From positions 1 through 64,000 of the forward strand of contig NZ_MUJY01000098.1 of the NCBI RefSeq assembly GCF_002286785.1: a stretch of 64,000 nt of DNA, given 5' to 3'. Position numbers and translations under genes: made by a program. Below the pieces are notes generated by a model that saw only the letters and a list, made by a program, of their open reading frames with translations, was not told the origin of the DNA and did no database searches. Below, one piece after another: positions 25,356 through 33,823 of the stretch (positions are counted from its first letter, which is position 1; every line of letters starts with the position of its first letter). Source of the DNA: Pseudomonas sp. PIC25 (GTDB lineage Bacteria; Pseudomonadota; Gammaproteobacteria; Pseudomonadales; Pseudomonadaceae).

Positions 25356-26663
25356 TCAACGCAGGTTGATGATGGTCTGGGTGATTGCGCTCTCGGTTTC
25401 GATGGTCTTGGCGTTGGCCTGGTAGTTGCGCTGGGCGACGATCAGGTTCACCAACTGGTCCGACAGCTCGACGTTGGAGTCTTCCAGCGCACCGGCCTGC
25501 AAGGCGCCCATGGTGCCGGAGCGCGGCGTGCCGATGACCGGCTCGCCGGACTGGAACGACTGCACCCAGGCAGTCTTGCCCACCGGGGTCAGGCCCTGGA
25601 CGTTGGCGAAGTTGGCCAGGACGATCTGGCCCTGCACCTTGGACTGGCCGTTGGTGTAACGGGCGAAGACCACGCCGGTGTCGTCGATTTCCAGGCCGGA
25701 CAACTGCCCGGTGGTATAGCCGTCCTGGCTGATGCTGCTGACCGCGAACGCACTGGCGAACTGGGTCGACTGGCGCATGTCCAGGGTGATCCCGCCAGCG
25801 TTGGCAGTGGCACCGTTGGCGCTCCAGACCGGCGGTGTCGCGCCGTTGGAAACGGCCGGCACCCAGTTGGTCAGGCTCAGCGTGCCGTCGGCGTTCACCG
25901 TGAAATCGGTGGAGTTCAGCGCGGTCAGATCGAGCTGGCCGGAGGAGTTGAAGGTCAGATCCACCGCGTAGGGCGTGGTCGAAGTGGGGTCGTTCGGATT
26001 GCGTCCGTCGATCAGCGTATTCATCGACCAAGTGTTGGCGCCGGTCTTGACGAAGTACTGGGTGAGCACATGGGCGTTGCCCTGCGAGTCGTAGATGTTC
26101 ACCGAGGTCGACGAGTTGTAGGTGGTCGGGTCCGCCGGGTCGAACGGCGTGGTGGCCGGCACCGTGTTGGTGGAGTTCAGGTTGTAGGTCTGGGCAATCT
26201 GGGTGGTGGCCTTGGGCGCCTGGCTGCTGGTCTCGATGCGCAGGTCGCTGACCACGCCGTTCTGCAGGTTGCCGTTGGCATCCACCGCGTAGCCCTGCAG
26301 GCGATAGCCGAAGTTGTTGACCACGTAGCCTTCGCGGTCGGTGCCGAAGTAACCGGCGCGGGTGTAGCTGACGTCGCCGTTGTTGCTGGTGACGAAGAAG
26401 CCGTTGCCGTTGATCGCCAGGTCCAGGGCGTTCTGGGTGTAGTTGATGTTGCCCTGGTTGAACAGTTGCGACACGTTGGACAGCAGCACGCCGCTGCCCT
26501 GCGGGTTGGAACCGGTACCCAGCACCGACGCCGCATAGACGTCGGAGAACTCGGCGCGGGACTGCTTGAAGCCGGCGGTGCCCGCGTTGGAAATGTTGTT
26601 GCCGGTGACGTTGAGGTCACTGCTCGCCGCGCGCAGACCGCTCAGGCCGATGTTGAACGCCAT
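25356..26663 (-). CDS. flgE: Flagellar hook protein FlgE
   Basis: The 435-residue protein begins MAFNIGLSGLRAASSDLNVT and has GNNISNAGTAGFKQSRAEFSD, followed by DLAINGNGFFVTSNNGDVSYTRAG, the classical hook motifs, and ends VAQRNYQANAKTIETESAI. It forms the hook filament outside the cell. GGAGAC precedes the ATG. It ends the flgBCDE operon, followed by a strong terminator. Confidence 0.97.
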   Translation of the reverse strand: MAFNIGLSGLRAASSDLNVTGNNISNAGTAGFKQSRAEFSDVYAASVLGTGSNPQGSGVLLSNVSQLFNQGNINYTQNALDLAINGNGFFVTSNNGDVSYTRAGYFGTDREGYVVNNFGYRLQGYAVDANGNLQNGVVSDLRIETSSQAPKATTQIAQTYNLNSTNTVPATTPFDPADPTTYNSSTSVNIYDSQGNAHVLTQYFVKTGANTWSMNTLIDGRNPNDPTSTTPYAVDLTFNSSGQLDLTALNSTDFTVNADGTLSLTNWVPAVSNGATPPVWSANGATANAGGITLDMRQSTQFASAFAVSSISQDGYTTGQLSGLEIDDTGVVFARYTNGQSKVQGQIVLANFANVQGLTPVGKTAWVQSFQSGEPVIGTPRSGTMGALQAGALEDSNVELSDQLVNLIVAQRNYQANAKTIETESAITQTIINLR

Positions 26664-26693
26664 GGAATGTCTCCTTGCCGGTACTGCCGGCGA

Positions 26694-27377
26694 TTACTGA
26701 CCGATGACCTGTACTTGGGAAAGTGCGACGCTGCCGAGCCCGGCGAGGTTGAGCATCAGCTCGCCGCCGTTCTGGCCCAGGGTGACGCTGTCGACGTTGG
26801 CCGGCAGCATGGTGTAGAGCCCCTTGGTCTCGTTGCCATACATCGCCTGCGCTTCGAACTTGTAGGTGCCGGGCGGCATCAGTTCGCCGCTGCTGTTCTT
26901 GCCGTCCCACATGAAGCTGACGTTGCCGGCGGCCTGCTCGCCGAGGTTGACCCGGTTCACCAGGGCACCGCTGCTGTCGTAGACGTTGACGAACACGTTG
27001 CTGCTGCTCGCCGGCAGCACCAGGCTGGCCTTGAAGGTCTCGCTGGTGTCCACCACCGCTTTCTCGGTGGGCACGATTACCTTGCGACCGACCAGAGAGG
27101 AGGCCTGCAGCGCCTGGGACGATTGGTAGCCGGAGAGGATCGACTCCATGCTGGTATTGAGCTTCTCGACCCCTTCCACGGTGCTGAATTGCGCCAACTG
27201 GGCGATGAATTCGCCGTTTTCCTGGGGCTCGAGCGGGTTCTGGTTGTTCAACTGGGCCACCAACAGGTTGAGGAATTCGTTCTTGCCGAGTTCCTTGCTG
27301 GACGAGGTGTCATTCTGGATCTGGTACTTGTCCAGAACCGAACTGGTCGAGCCGAGGCTGCTGCTTTCGATGCTCAT
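26694..27377 (-). CDS. flgD: Flagellar hook-cap scaffolding protein FlgD
   Basis: The 227-residue protein shows KNEFLNLLVAQLNNQNPLEP and FIAQLAQFSTVEGVEKLN, the conserved N-terminal FlgD block, then the FlgD Ig-like region (VYDSSGALVNRVNLG, FMWDGKNSSGELMPPGTYKF). It caps the growing hook and is later lost. It lies 30 nt before flgE and 20 nt after flgC. Confidence 0.96.
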   Translation of the reverse strand: MSIESSSLGSTSSVLDKYQIQNDTSSSKELGKNEFLNLLVAQLNNQNPLEPQENGEFIAQLAQFSTVEGVEKLNTSMESILSGYQSSQALQASSLVGRKVIVPTEKAVVDTSETFKASLVLPASSSNVFVNVYDSSGALVNRVNLGEQAAGNVSFMWDGKNSSGELMPPGTYKFEAQAMYGNETKGLYTMLPANVDSVTLGQNGGELMLNLAGLGSVALSQVQVIGQ

Positions 27378-27397
27378 CGTTTATCCCTCTCCTACGC

Positions 27398-27847
27398 TCA
27401 CTGACCGAGGGTCAGCACGCGCTGCATCATCTGCTTGGCGGTGTTCATCATTTCGACGTTGGTCTGGAAGGCACGGCTGGCGGAGATCATGTCCGCCATT
27501 TCCTCGACCACGTTGACGTTCGGGTAGTACACGTAGCCGTTGGCATCGGCGGCCGGATGGTTCGGCTCGTAGCGCGGCGTGAGGGTGCTCTGGTCCTCGA
27601 TCACGCCGAGCACCTGGACGCCGGCGCCGGACTGATCCTGGTCGGCGAACAGCGAACCGCGGTCACCGCCCTCGGCAGCCTGCTGCTGGAACACAGTGGC
27701 AAACACCGGATGGCGGGCGCGGTAGGTCTGGTCGATGCTGGACGACACCGTCTCGGCGTTGGCAATGTTGCTGGAGATGGTGTTCAGGCGAGTGCTCTGG
27801 GCGCTCATGCCGGTACCGGCGATATGGAAAACACTGCTGAGTGACAT
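27398..27847 (-). CDS. flgC: Flagellar proximal rod protein FlgC
   Basis: The 149-residue rod protein begins MSLSSVFHIAGTGMSAQSTR with NTISSNIANAETVSSS and ends in the rod-family motif ASRAFQTNVEMMNTAKQMM. GGAGG stands eight bases before ATG 27847, which is preferred to an upstream in-frame start inside flgB. It lies 14 nt after flgB. Confidence 0.95.
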   Translation of the reverse strand: MSLSSVFHIAGTGMSAQSTRLNTISSNIANAETVSSSIDQTYRARHPVFATVFQQQAAEGGDRGSLFADQDQSGAGVQVLGVIEDQSTLTPRYEPNHPAADANGYVYYPNVNVVEEMADMISASRAFQTNVEMMNTAKQMMQRVLTLGQ

Positions 27848-27861
27848 GGCATGAACCTCCG

Positions 27862-28269
27862 TCATTCACCGCGAAGGGCGCTCATCAGCCCTTTGAACTT
27901 GCTGTTGAGAAAGGTGAAGCTGGCCTGGAACTGCACGGAGTTTTCCGCGTAGTTGGATTGTTCGAGCTGCAGATCGACGGTGTTCTGGTCGATCGACGGC
28001 TGGGTGGGAATGCGATAGCGCAACGCCGGATCGCCCATGGGCACGCCTTCCGCAGCGATGTGCTGGCTGTTGGTCCGGCTCAACCCGAGCGCGCCACCCT
28101 TGGCCTTGGCATTCTGCTCGGCGAGCACCGAGGCGAAGTCCAGGTCGCGCGCCTTGTAGTTCGGCGTGTCGGCGTTGGCGATGTTGTTGGCCAGCACCTC
28201 GGCACGCTGCGAGCGGAAGCCGAGCGCTTTTTCATGGATGCCGAGGGCGTTGTCGAAGCTGATGCTCAT
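27862..28269 (-). CDS. flgB: Flagellar proximal rod protein FlgB
   Basis: The 135-residue protein has EKALGFRSQRAEVLANNIAN and ADTPNYKARDLDFASVL, typical of FlgB, and a C-terminal helix (NYAENSVQFQASFTFLNSKF). It is the first rod gene of the flgBCDE operon, 50-65 nt downstream of a perfect RpoN promoter. The ribosome-binding site is weak. Confidence 0.95.
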   Translation of the reverse strand: MSISFDNALGIHEKALGFRSQRAEVLANNIANADTPNYKARDLDFASVLAEQNAKAKGGALGLSRTNSQHIAAEGVPMGDPALRYRIPTQPSIDQNTVDLQLEQSNYAENSVQFQASFTFLNSKFKGLMSALRGE

Positions 28270-28319
28270 GGTCGGGAACCTTGCCGGTGGGCGTCGTGGT
28301 TTTTCCTCGCCAACGAATT

Positions 28320-28335
28320 AGCAAGGCCCGTGCCA
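28320..28335 (-). promoter_or_regulatory. RpoN (sigma-54) promoter of flgBCDE
   Basis: On the minus strand TGGCAC-GGGCC-TTGCT is a perfect sigma-54 consensus, predicted to start near 28309, about 40 nt before flgB. An A/T-rich stretch upstream (28335-28380) could help bending or activator access. Confidence 0.92.
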
Positions 28336-28480
28336 TTTTTGTTTTTCTTTTAAAATCAGCTAATTATCTATTTCTAGAAGTGCCTTGCCGGCAAAAGCGG
28401 CAAGGGCTTTCCGCCGTGGGAAGGGGAGCGGCAAAGGACGATTGCCGCTTTTGCCGCTGGAAGAACGGCTGAAGAAATAT

Positions 28481-28629
28481 TGTGGGAGCAAACTCATTTG
28501 CGATCGGGCTGCTCGACGCCTCACGTGGATGGAGGCGTTCCCACATGCGGGTCGAGCGAGCTTTTTATAGGAGCGAGCTCTGCTCGCGAATCGAACAGCG
28601 CCGAAGTTCGCCAGCAGAGCGGGCTCCTA
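28481..28629. repeat. REP-like palindromes between flgB and cheR (one type 1, one type 2)
   Basis: The 369-bp flgB-cheR gap holds, besides the flgB promoter, a degenerate type 1 REP (TGTGGGAGCAAACTCATTTG from 28481, with a partner arm near 28535-28545). A type 2 element at 28568-28629 has arms TAGGAGCGAGCTCTGCTCGC and ...CCAGCAGAGCGGGCTCCTA. The type 2 element begins nine bases past the cheR stop and could serve as its terminator. No gene is visible here. Confidence 0.65.
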
Positions 28630-28638
28630 AAAGCGCGG

Positions 28639-29487
28639 TCACTTCACCTTGTAGATGATCCCCGGACTGCACTGGACCATCTGGTACAGCTCCGGCAGGC
28701 CGTTGAGCGCCTCGGAAGCGCCGAGGAACAGGTAGCCGCCGGGCTTCAGGGTCGCGTGGATGCGGGTGAGGATGTCCTTCTTCACCTCGGCGGAGAAGTA
28801 GATCAGCACGTTGCGGCAGAACACGATGTCGAACTTGCCGAGGCTGGCATAGCTGTCCAGCAGGTTCAGCGCGCGGAACTCGACGCGGCTTTTGATCGGC
28901 GCCTTGACCGCCCAGCGGCCCGGCCCCTTCGGATCGAAATAGCGCTGCAGGCGCTCCTGCGACAGGCCGCGGCCCATCGCCAGGCTGTCGTATTCGCCGG
29001 CCTTGCAGGCATTGAGCATGGAGCCGGACAGGTCGGTGGCGACGATCTGCACGCCGGCCCTGAGCTGTCCGAGGTTGCTCCGCTCGAACTCGTCGATGGC
29101 CATGGACAGCGAATACGGCTCCTGCCCCGACGAACAGGCCGCCGACCAGATGCGCAGACGCTGGCCGGGACTGGCCTTGATCATTTCAGGCAGAACGCGG
29201 CTCTTGAGCACTTCGAACGGATAGGTATCGCGAAACCAGAGGGTTTCGTTGGTGGTCATGGCGTCCACCACCTGCTCGCGCAGTCCGCCGCGGGGCTGCG
29301 TCTGGATCCGCTGCACCAGTTCGCCTAGCGTCTTGATGCCGTGCTGCTCCATCAGCTTGTTGAGGCGGCTGGAAACCAGGTACTGCTTGTTGCTCCCCAG
29401 CAGAATGCCGCAAGTCTTTTCCAGAAACGTCCGGAACTGCTCGAAATCCAAATTACCTGAAGACACTAATGCCGCCTCGCCGACCAT
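28639..29487 (-). CDS. cheR: Chemotaxis methyltransferase CheR
   Basis: The 282-residue protein has an N-terminal helical CheR domain followed by the SAM-binding methyltransferase fold: TTNETLWFRD, IWSAACSSGQEPYSLSM, and DIVFCRNVLIYF. It methylates glutamates on chemoreceptors using SAM in the cytoplasm. It follows cheV, with a hairpin spanning the junction, and precedes the flgBCDE operon on the same strand. It is the orphan cheV-cheR pair found beside flgA in pseudomonads, not the main che cluster. Confidence 0.95.
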   Translation of the reverse strand: MVGEAALVSSGNLDFEQFRTFLEKTCGILLGSNKQYLVSSRLNKLMEQHGIKTLGELVQRIQTQPRGGLREQVVDAMTTNETLWFRDTYPFEVLKSRVLPEMIKASPGQRLRIWSAACSSGQEPYSLSMAIDEFERSNLGQLRAGVQIVATDLSGSMLNACKAGEYDSLAMGRGLSQERLQRYFDPKGPGRWAVKAPIKSRVEFRALNLLDSYASLGKFDIVFCRNVLIYFSAEVKKDILTRIHATLKPGGYLFLGASEALNGLPELYQMVQCSPGIIYKVK

Positions 29488-29493
29488 AGAAAC

Positions 29494-29514
29494 GCTGAGG
29501 GCCGAGCCCTCAGC
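29494..29514 (-). other. Hairpin spanning the cheV stop and cheV-cheR gap
   Basis: GCTGAGGGC (29494-29502) and GCCCTCAGC (29506-29514) form a perfect 9-bp stem with a 3-nt loop that includes the cheV stop codon and ends seven bases before the cheR ATG. It could attenuate transcription or sequester the cheR ribosome-binding region. Confidence 0.55.
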
Positions 29515-30442
29515 CCTCTTCCGTTGATTTGATGCGTTCGATCACCCGCGCGGCCAGATCGTCCGGACGGAACTTGGCGAGGAAATCATCCGCGCCGACC
29601 TTTTTCACCATCGCCTGGTTGAACACACCCGACAGCGAAGTATGCAGGAGGATATGCAGTTTCTGCATGCGCGGGTCGCCACGCACTTCGGCCGTGAGGG
29701 TATAGCCATCCATTTCAGGCATTTCGATGTCGGAGATCATCATGAGGAACTCCTGTTCCGGCTGACGCCCCTCCTCCACCATCTTGCGCAGGTAGTCCAA
29801 CGCTTCGCGGCCGTCGTTCAAGGCGACCACGTCTACCCCCACCGTCTGCAGGCAGCGCGCCACCTGTTTGCGCGCCACGGAGGAGTCGTCGACGATCAGC
29901 ACGCGCTTGGACACCGCCTTGCTCTGGGTTTCGACATCGATGACCCCCTCGGAGATGGCTTCCGACATCGGCGCCACCTCGGCGAGGATCTTCTCCACGT
30001 CGATGATCTCCACCAGTTGCTTGTCCACCCGCGTCACTGCCGTCAGGTAGTGCTCGCGACCGGTCCCCTTGGGTGGCGGATGGATCTCCTCCCAGTTCAT
30101 GTTGACGATGCGCTCGACCGACCGCACCAGGAATCCCTGCACCTTGGTGTTGTATTCGGTGATGATGACGAAGCTGTTCTTCAGATCGTCGAGACCCGAC
30201 CGGCCCGTGGCCATGGACAGGTCAAGAATGGGAATGGTACCCCCACGGATATTGGCAACCCCGCGCACCACCGGACTGGCCTTGGGCATGATGGTGAGGC
30301 GGGGGCATTGCAGCACCTCCTTCACCTTGAACACGTTGATCCCATAGAGCTGCTTGCCGTCCAGACGGAACAGCAGCAGTTCGAGGCGGTTCTGCCCTAC
30401 CAGTTGAGTACGCTGGTTAACCGAATCCAACACACCGGCCAT
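29510..30442 (-). CDS. cheV: Chemotaxis coupling protein CheV (CheW-receiver fusion)
   Basis: The 310-residue protein joins a CheW-like domain (about 15-165; LLLFRLDGKQLYGINVFKVK) to a receiver domain (about 180-305) with VLIVDDSSVARKQ and the phospho-acceptor Asp in ISDIEMPEMDG. It couples receptors to CheA and may adapt by phosphorylation. I place the start at ATG 30442, behind AGGAG, because the in-frame extension upstream lacks a ribosome-binding site. It is divergent from flgA. Confidence 0.94.
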   Translation of the reverse strand: MAGVLDSVNQRTQLVGQNRLELLLFRLDGKQLYGINVFKVKEVLQCPRLTIMPKASPVVRGVANIRGGTIPILDLSMATGRSGLDDLKNSFVIITEYNTKVQGFLVRSVERIVNMNWEEIHPPPKGTGREHYLTAVTRVDKQLVEIIDVEKILAEVAPMSEAISEGVIDVETQSKAVSKRVLIVDDSSVARKQVARCLQTVGVDVVALNDGREALDYLRKMVEEGRQPEQEFLMMISDIEMPEMDGYTLTAEVRGDPRMQKLHILLHTSLSGVFNQAMVKKVGADDFLAKFRPDDLAARVIERIKSTEEG

Positions 30443-30490
30443 GCCCAGACTCCTCTCGTTCGACCGGGACGCCTTGCTTAGCGTAGCAGG

Positions 30491-30506
30491 CGGCACGGCC
30501 CTTGCT
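30491..30506 (+). promoter_or_regulatory. RpoN (sigma-54) promoter of flgA
   Basis: CGGCAC-GGCCC-TTGCT keeps the essential GG and GC and matches the consensus except for the first base. Its predicted start (around 30517) nearly coincides with the ATG at 30518, which raises doubt about that start codon. Confidence 0.7.
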
Positions 30507-30517
30507 TTTTACTTGTC

Positions 30518-31279
30518 ATGAACGCAACAACGACGTTTTTCCGACACCAGGTGGCAAAGTATCGCCGGCTGCTCTGTGTTGTACCCGCAATCTGCGGGCT
30601 CTGCCACAGCGGCATGACAGCGGCGGCGACGATGACCCTGCCCGATGAGCTTATCGGCACCACCCAGCGCTTTCTTGAGCAGGCGGTGGACGAATACCTG
30701 CGCCGCAGCGAAATCCAGGGCCGCCACGAAGTCCAGGTCAATCGACTCGACCCGCGCCTGCGCCTGCCGCTGTGCGACGCGGAACTGGCCGCGTCCCTGG
30801 AAAGCCCCGCGCAGCCGCTGGGGCGGGTCACCGTGCGGATTCGCTGCGAAGGCAGCGCGCCCTGGACGGTGTTCGTGCCGGCCCAGGTCCGCCTGTTCCG
30901 ACAGGTGGTCGTCATCAGTCGACCGCTCAAGCGCGAAAACGTGCTGACGGAGCAGGACCTGTCCCTGGTCGAGCGCGACGTCGGGCTGCTCAACCAGGGC
31001 TATCTCACCGATCCCGGCCAGGCCATCGGCAAGAAACTGACGCGCCCCATGCTGCCCGACCAGATTCTGGCGCCCGTTCATCTGCAACAGGCCGAAGTGA
31101 TCCGCAAGGGCGACCAGGTGGTGATCACCGCGCGTGGCGCCGCCGTGAGCGTGCGCATGCCGGGCGAGGCGCTGTCCGATGGCGCACCGGGCCAGCAGAT
31201 CCGCGTGAGGAACCAACGTTCCCAGCGGGTGATCAAAGCTCGAGTGGTGGGACCGGGCCAGGTGGAAGTCGCCATGTAG
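30518..31279 (+). CDS. flgA: Flagellar P-ring assembly chaperone FlgA
   Basis: The 253-residue reading frame encodes a signal-peptide-like N-terminus and a periplasmic FlgA with an SAF-type C-terminal domain ([20 protein letters not shown], then [22 protein letters not shown] and [20 protein letters not shown]). FlgA helps FlgI polymerise into the P-ring. The ATG at 30518 has no ribosome-binding site and sits at the predicted transcription start. A GTG at 30551 (giving [18 protein letters not shown]...) is an alternative that would still leave a signal peptide. Confidence 0.9.
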   Translation: MNATTTFFRHQVAKYRRLLCVVPAICGLCHSGMTAAATMTLPDELIGTTQRFLEQAVDEYLRRSEIQGRHEVQVNRLDPRLRLPLCDAELAASLESPAQPLGRVTVRIRCEGSAPWTVFVPAQVRLFRQVVVISRPLKRENVLTEQDLSLVERDVGLLNQGYLTDPGQAIGKKLTRPMLPDQILAPVHLQQAEVIRKGDQVVITARGAAVSVRMPGEALSDGAPGQQIRVRNQRSQRVIKARVVGPGQVEVAM

Positions 31280-31352
31280 CCCTTCAATCCTGTATCGTGC
31301 AGTGTCTGACGATCCCGCAAGAGCGATTTGGCAGCGACGCGAAAAAAAGTCC

Positions 31353-31379
31353 TAAAGTTTTTCTGGCGATGGCCGAAAA
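31353..31379 (+). promoter_or_regulatory. FliA (sigma-28) promoter of flgM
   Basis: TAAA at 31353-31356, a 15-nt spacer and GCCGAAAA at 31372-31379 match the flagellar sigma-28 consensus TAAA-N15-GCCGATAA with one mismatch. It stands 38-64 nt before flgM, consistent with FliA-dependent synthesis of its own anti-sigma factor. Confidence 0.85.
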
Positions 31380-31416
31380 GCTAGGCAAGCGTCCAACATC
31401 GTCCGAGGTTTGCATC

Positions 31417-31749
31417 ATGGTCATCGATTTCAACCGGCCCAACAGCGCCGCTACGCCAGCCAACTCGGGGCGTGTCGGCAACACCCAATCCAACCGTGGC
31501 GAAGCCGTTTCGGGCAACCCGTCCGCCCCGGCCCCGGCATCCGCCGAAACCACCGCCAAGAGCGGCGAATCCGTGCAGCTCAGCCAGGAAGCCCAGCGCC
31601 TGCAGCAAGTGACGGACAATCTGCGCGACCTGCCTGAAGTCGATCAGGAGCGTGTCGCGCGGATCAAGCAGGCCATCGCCGACGGCAGCTATCAGGTCGA
31701 TAGCAAGCGCGTCGCCAGCAAGCTGCTCGACTTCGAATCCCAGCGCTAG
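31417..31749 (+). CDS. flgM: Anti-sigma-28 factor FlgM
   Basis: This 110-residue, largely disordered protein begins [20 protein letters not shown] and has the C-terminal FliA-binding helices ([33 protein letters not shown]) typical of FlgM. It holds sigma-28 inactive until exported through the completed hook-basal body. GAGG lies eight bases upstream of ATG 31417. It is transcribed from a clear FliA promoter, followed by flgN. Confidence 0.95.
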   Translation: MVIDFNRPNSAATPANSGRVGNTQSNRGEAVSGNPSAPAPASAETTAKSGESVQLSQEAQRLQQVTDNLRDLPEVDQERVARIKQAIADGSYQVDSKRVASKLLDFESQR

Positions 31750-31799
31750 TCCGACGGGCTGCGCTGGCGGTGTAGGACGCCCACTCCCCAGAGCCCACC

Positions 31800-32267
31800 A
31801 TGCACGACACGACCCTGCTTCAGCTATTCACCGACGATATCGGCCAGGCCGAACGCCTGCTTGAGCTGATCGACGAAGAATTCCAGGCACTCAACGACCG
31901 CGACCTGCCCCGCCTGGAAGGCATCCTGGCGGCCAAGCAGCCCTTGCTGGCGCAGCTCGACCAGCATGGTGCACAGCGCAGCCAACTGCTCGCCAGCCAG
32001 CAACTGAGTGCCGACAAGGCCGGTCTGCAGGCATTGGCGGCACGCTCGCCGCAAGGCCCGGAACTGCTCGAACACGCCGACCGCCTGGGCGAGCTGCTGG
32101 AACGCTGCCAAGCCGCGAACCTGCGCAACGGCCGCCTGATCCGCGCCAACCAGGCCTCGGTGGGCAAGCTGCTCGGCATCCTCCGCGGCGGCGATACACC
32201 TAGCCTTTACGACAGCCGCGGCAGCGCCGCGAGAACCGGACAACAGCGACCACTCAGCCAGGCCTGA
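31800..32267 (+). CDS. flgN: Flagellar export chaperone FlgN
   Basis: The 155-residue, mostly helical protein (LLQLFTDDIGQAERLLELID, AILAAKQPLL-type coiled coil, C-terminal LRNGRLIRANQASVGKLLGI) fits FlgN, the cytoplasmic chaperone that escorts FlgK and FlgL to the export gate. Its place 50 nt after flgM is the classical arrangement. The ribosome-binding site is poor, so it may depend on translation of the upstream gene. Confidence 0.93.
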   Translation: MHDTTLLQLFTDDIGQAERLLELIDEEFQALNDRDLPRLEGILAAKQPLLAQLDQHGAQRSQLLASQQLSADKAGLQALAARSPQGPELLEHADRLGELLERCQAANLRNGRLIRANQASVGKLLGILRGGDTPSLYDSRGSAARTGQQRPLSQA

Positions 32268-32445
32268 ACCGCCCGGCAAAAAGCACAGGGACAAGCAGGC
32301 ACAATGCCATTATTCTAAAGGGAATATCAGGAAAGCCCTCGCCAGGGCGAGGCGGACGCGGGACAATCCAGCGACGACCCGCCCGATGCGGACAAGGCAC
32401 TTTCCACGGCCTGGTGCGTAGTGACAGTTTGGAGACTAGTGGACC

Positions 32446-33195
32446 GTGTCCAACCCATTCATCCAAGAAGAAGGACCGCAACCACCCAAGGTGCTCAAGG
32501 CGCCCTTGGAAGTGTTCGCCAACCTTCGCCAGTTGCAACAGAACCACGATCCCCTGGTCATCACCTTTCGCGACCGTAACCAGCGGTTCCAGAGCTATCT
32601 GGTCGAGATCGACCGCGAGCGCGGCCTGCTGGCCCTGGATGAGATGATTCCGAACGACGGCGAGCGCTTCCTGAAAGCCGGCGAGGCCTTCGCCATCGAA
32701 GGCTTCCACGAAGGCGTGCGGATCGCCTGGGAATGCACCCGCCCGGTCCAGATCGGCGAACTGGAAGGCGCCCGCTGCTACTGGACCGCCCTCCCCGGCG
32801 AAGTCACCTACCACCAGCGCCGCAATGCCTACCGCGCCTCGCTCAAGCAGACCCAACTGGTCAACATCCAACTGGCCGGCGACAAACTGAGCACACCGAT
32901 CAGGGGCCAGTTGCTGGACATCTCGGCCACCGGCTGCAAGGTACGCTTCCCCGACAATCTCACCAGCCGCCTGCAAGCCGGCCAAGTCTACGAGCGCTTC
33001 ACCGCGGAATTGCCGTTCGGCGCCATGACCACGCCGGTGGAATTGCGTCATCTGTATTTCGAGGAAAAGCTCGGCATGAGCTTCGCCGGCCTGCGCTTCT
33101 ATCGGATGAGCGGCCTGGAGCAGCGCCAGGTCGAGCGCTTCGTCTACCAGTTGCAGCGCGAAGCCCGTCGCTTCGAGAAAGACGACCCGTTCTGA
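32446..33195 (+). CDS. flgZ: Flagellar brake protein FlgZ (YcgR-type, PilZ domain)
   Basis: The 249-residue protein has an N-terminal YcgR domain (about 20-115) and a C-terminal PilZ domain with the c-di-GMP-binding signatures R126xxxR130 in QRRNAYR and D158xSxxG163 in DISATG. It slows swimming when bound to c-di-GMP by acting on the flagellar motor. The start is GTG 32446 after TTGGAG. The 178-nt gap after flgN has a small GC hairpin near 32334 but no clear promoter. Confidence 0.93.
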   Translation: MSNPFIQEEGPQPPKVLKAPLEVFANLRQLQQNHDPLVITFRDRNQRFQSYLVEIDRERGLLALDEMIPNDGERFLKAGEAFAIEGFHEGVRIAWECTRPVQIGELEGARCYWTALPGEVTYHQRRNAYRASLKQTQLVNIQLAGDKLSTPIRGQLLDISATGCKVRFPDNLTSRLQAGQVYERFTAELPFGAMTTPVELRHLYFEEKLGMSFAGLRFYRMSGLEQRQVERFVYQLQREARRFEKDDPF

Positions 33196-33202
33196 GTCGG
33201 GC

Positions 33203-33823
33203 TCAATGCATTCCCAGCCGGATTCCCAGGCTGGCCAGGCGCGGAAGGTCCTCGGGGCGGTCCACATCCCATAGCACCGGCAGCAACCCGTAGGCCCAAC
33301 CCAGTTGATGCAGACGCTCGCAGGTCAAGGCCAGGAGGCGGTCGCTGCCCCAGGGCAAGGATTCGAACAGCAGCGGATCGATCCGGCGCAAGCCCAACAG
33401 CACGTAACCGCCATCCTCCGCCGGCCCCAACACCACCTCCTGCTCGCGCAGCGCCTCGCAGGCCGCCGCCAGGTAGTCGCCGTCGAGCGCCGGGCAATCG
33501 TTGCCGATCAACACCACCCCTTCGCTTTCCGCCAGCCCCAGCGCAGCAATGCGCCGCATGCGTTCGCCGAGATCGCCGGCAGGTTGTTCCATCACCGTCC
33601 AGCCATGCGCTTCGGCGAGCTCGACGAGCGAGTCGTCCGGGCCATCATCGAGCCAGAAAAAGCGTTCACTGAAGGTATCCGCGGGGAGTTCCAACGCCCG
33701 TTCGACCAGCAGGCGCTGCAGATCGCAGGCTCCCTCGTCGCCCAGGGCTGGTATCAGACGGGTCTTGACCCTGCCGGGCTCCGGGGTACGTGCCAGCAGG
33801 TGCAGCGAGATGGACTGAGTCAT
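33203..33823 (-). CDS. DUF2064 / TIGR04282-type nucleotidyl- or glycosyltransferase-like protein
   Basis: The 206-residue protein begins with LHLLARTPEPGRVKTRLIPA and contains LIGNDCPALDGDYL and LGPAEDGGYVLLGL, the marks of the DUF2064 (TIGR04282) family, a GT-A-like fold related to CofC nucleotidyltransferases. It overlaps the preceding glycosyltransferase by ATGA, and the two form a unit behind an MFS transporter. Family members are often annotated for arsenosugar synthesis, but no arsenic genes are present here. Its end is only 7 nt from the convergent flgZ stop. Confidence 0.8.
   Translation of the reverse strand: MTQSISLHLLARTPEPGRVKTRLIPALGDEGACDLQRLLVERALELPADTFSERFFWLDDGPDDSLVELAEAHGWTVMEQPAGDLGERMRRIAALGLAESEGVVLIGNDCPALDGDYLAAACEALREQEVVLGPAEDGGYVLLGLRRIDPLLFESLPWGSDRLLALTCERLHQLGWAYGLLPVLWDVDRPEDLPRLASLGIRLGMH

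Noticed and set aside
30772-31749. A 325-codon frame that would fuse part of flgA's opposite frame to flgM
   Set aside because: FlgM has its own ATG at 31417 with a ribosome-binding site and a sigma-28 promoter; the upstream part overlaps flgA in another frame.
32334-32360. TAAA and GCC fragments before flgZ resembling a sigma-28 promoter
   Set aside because: The second element matches only its first three bases, too weak to call.
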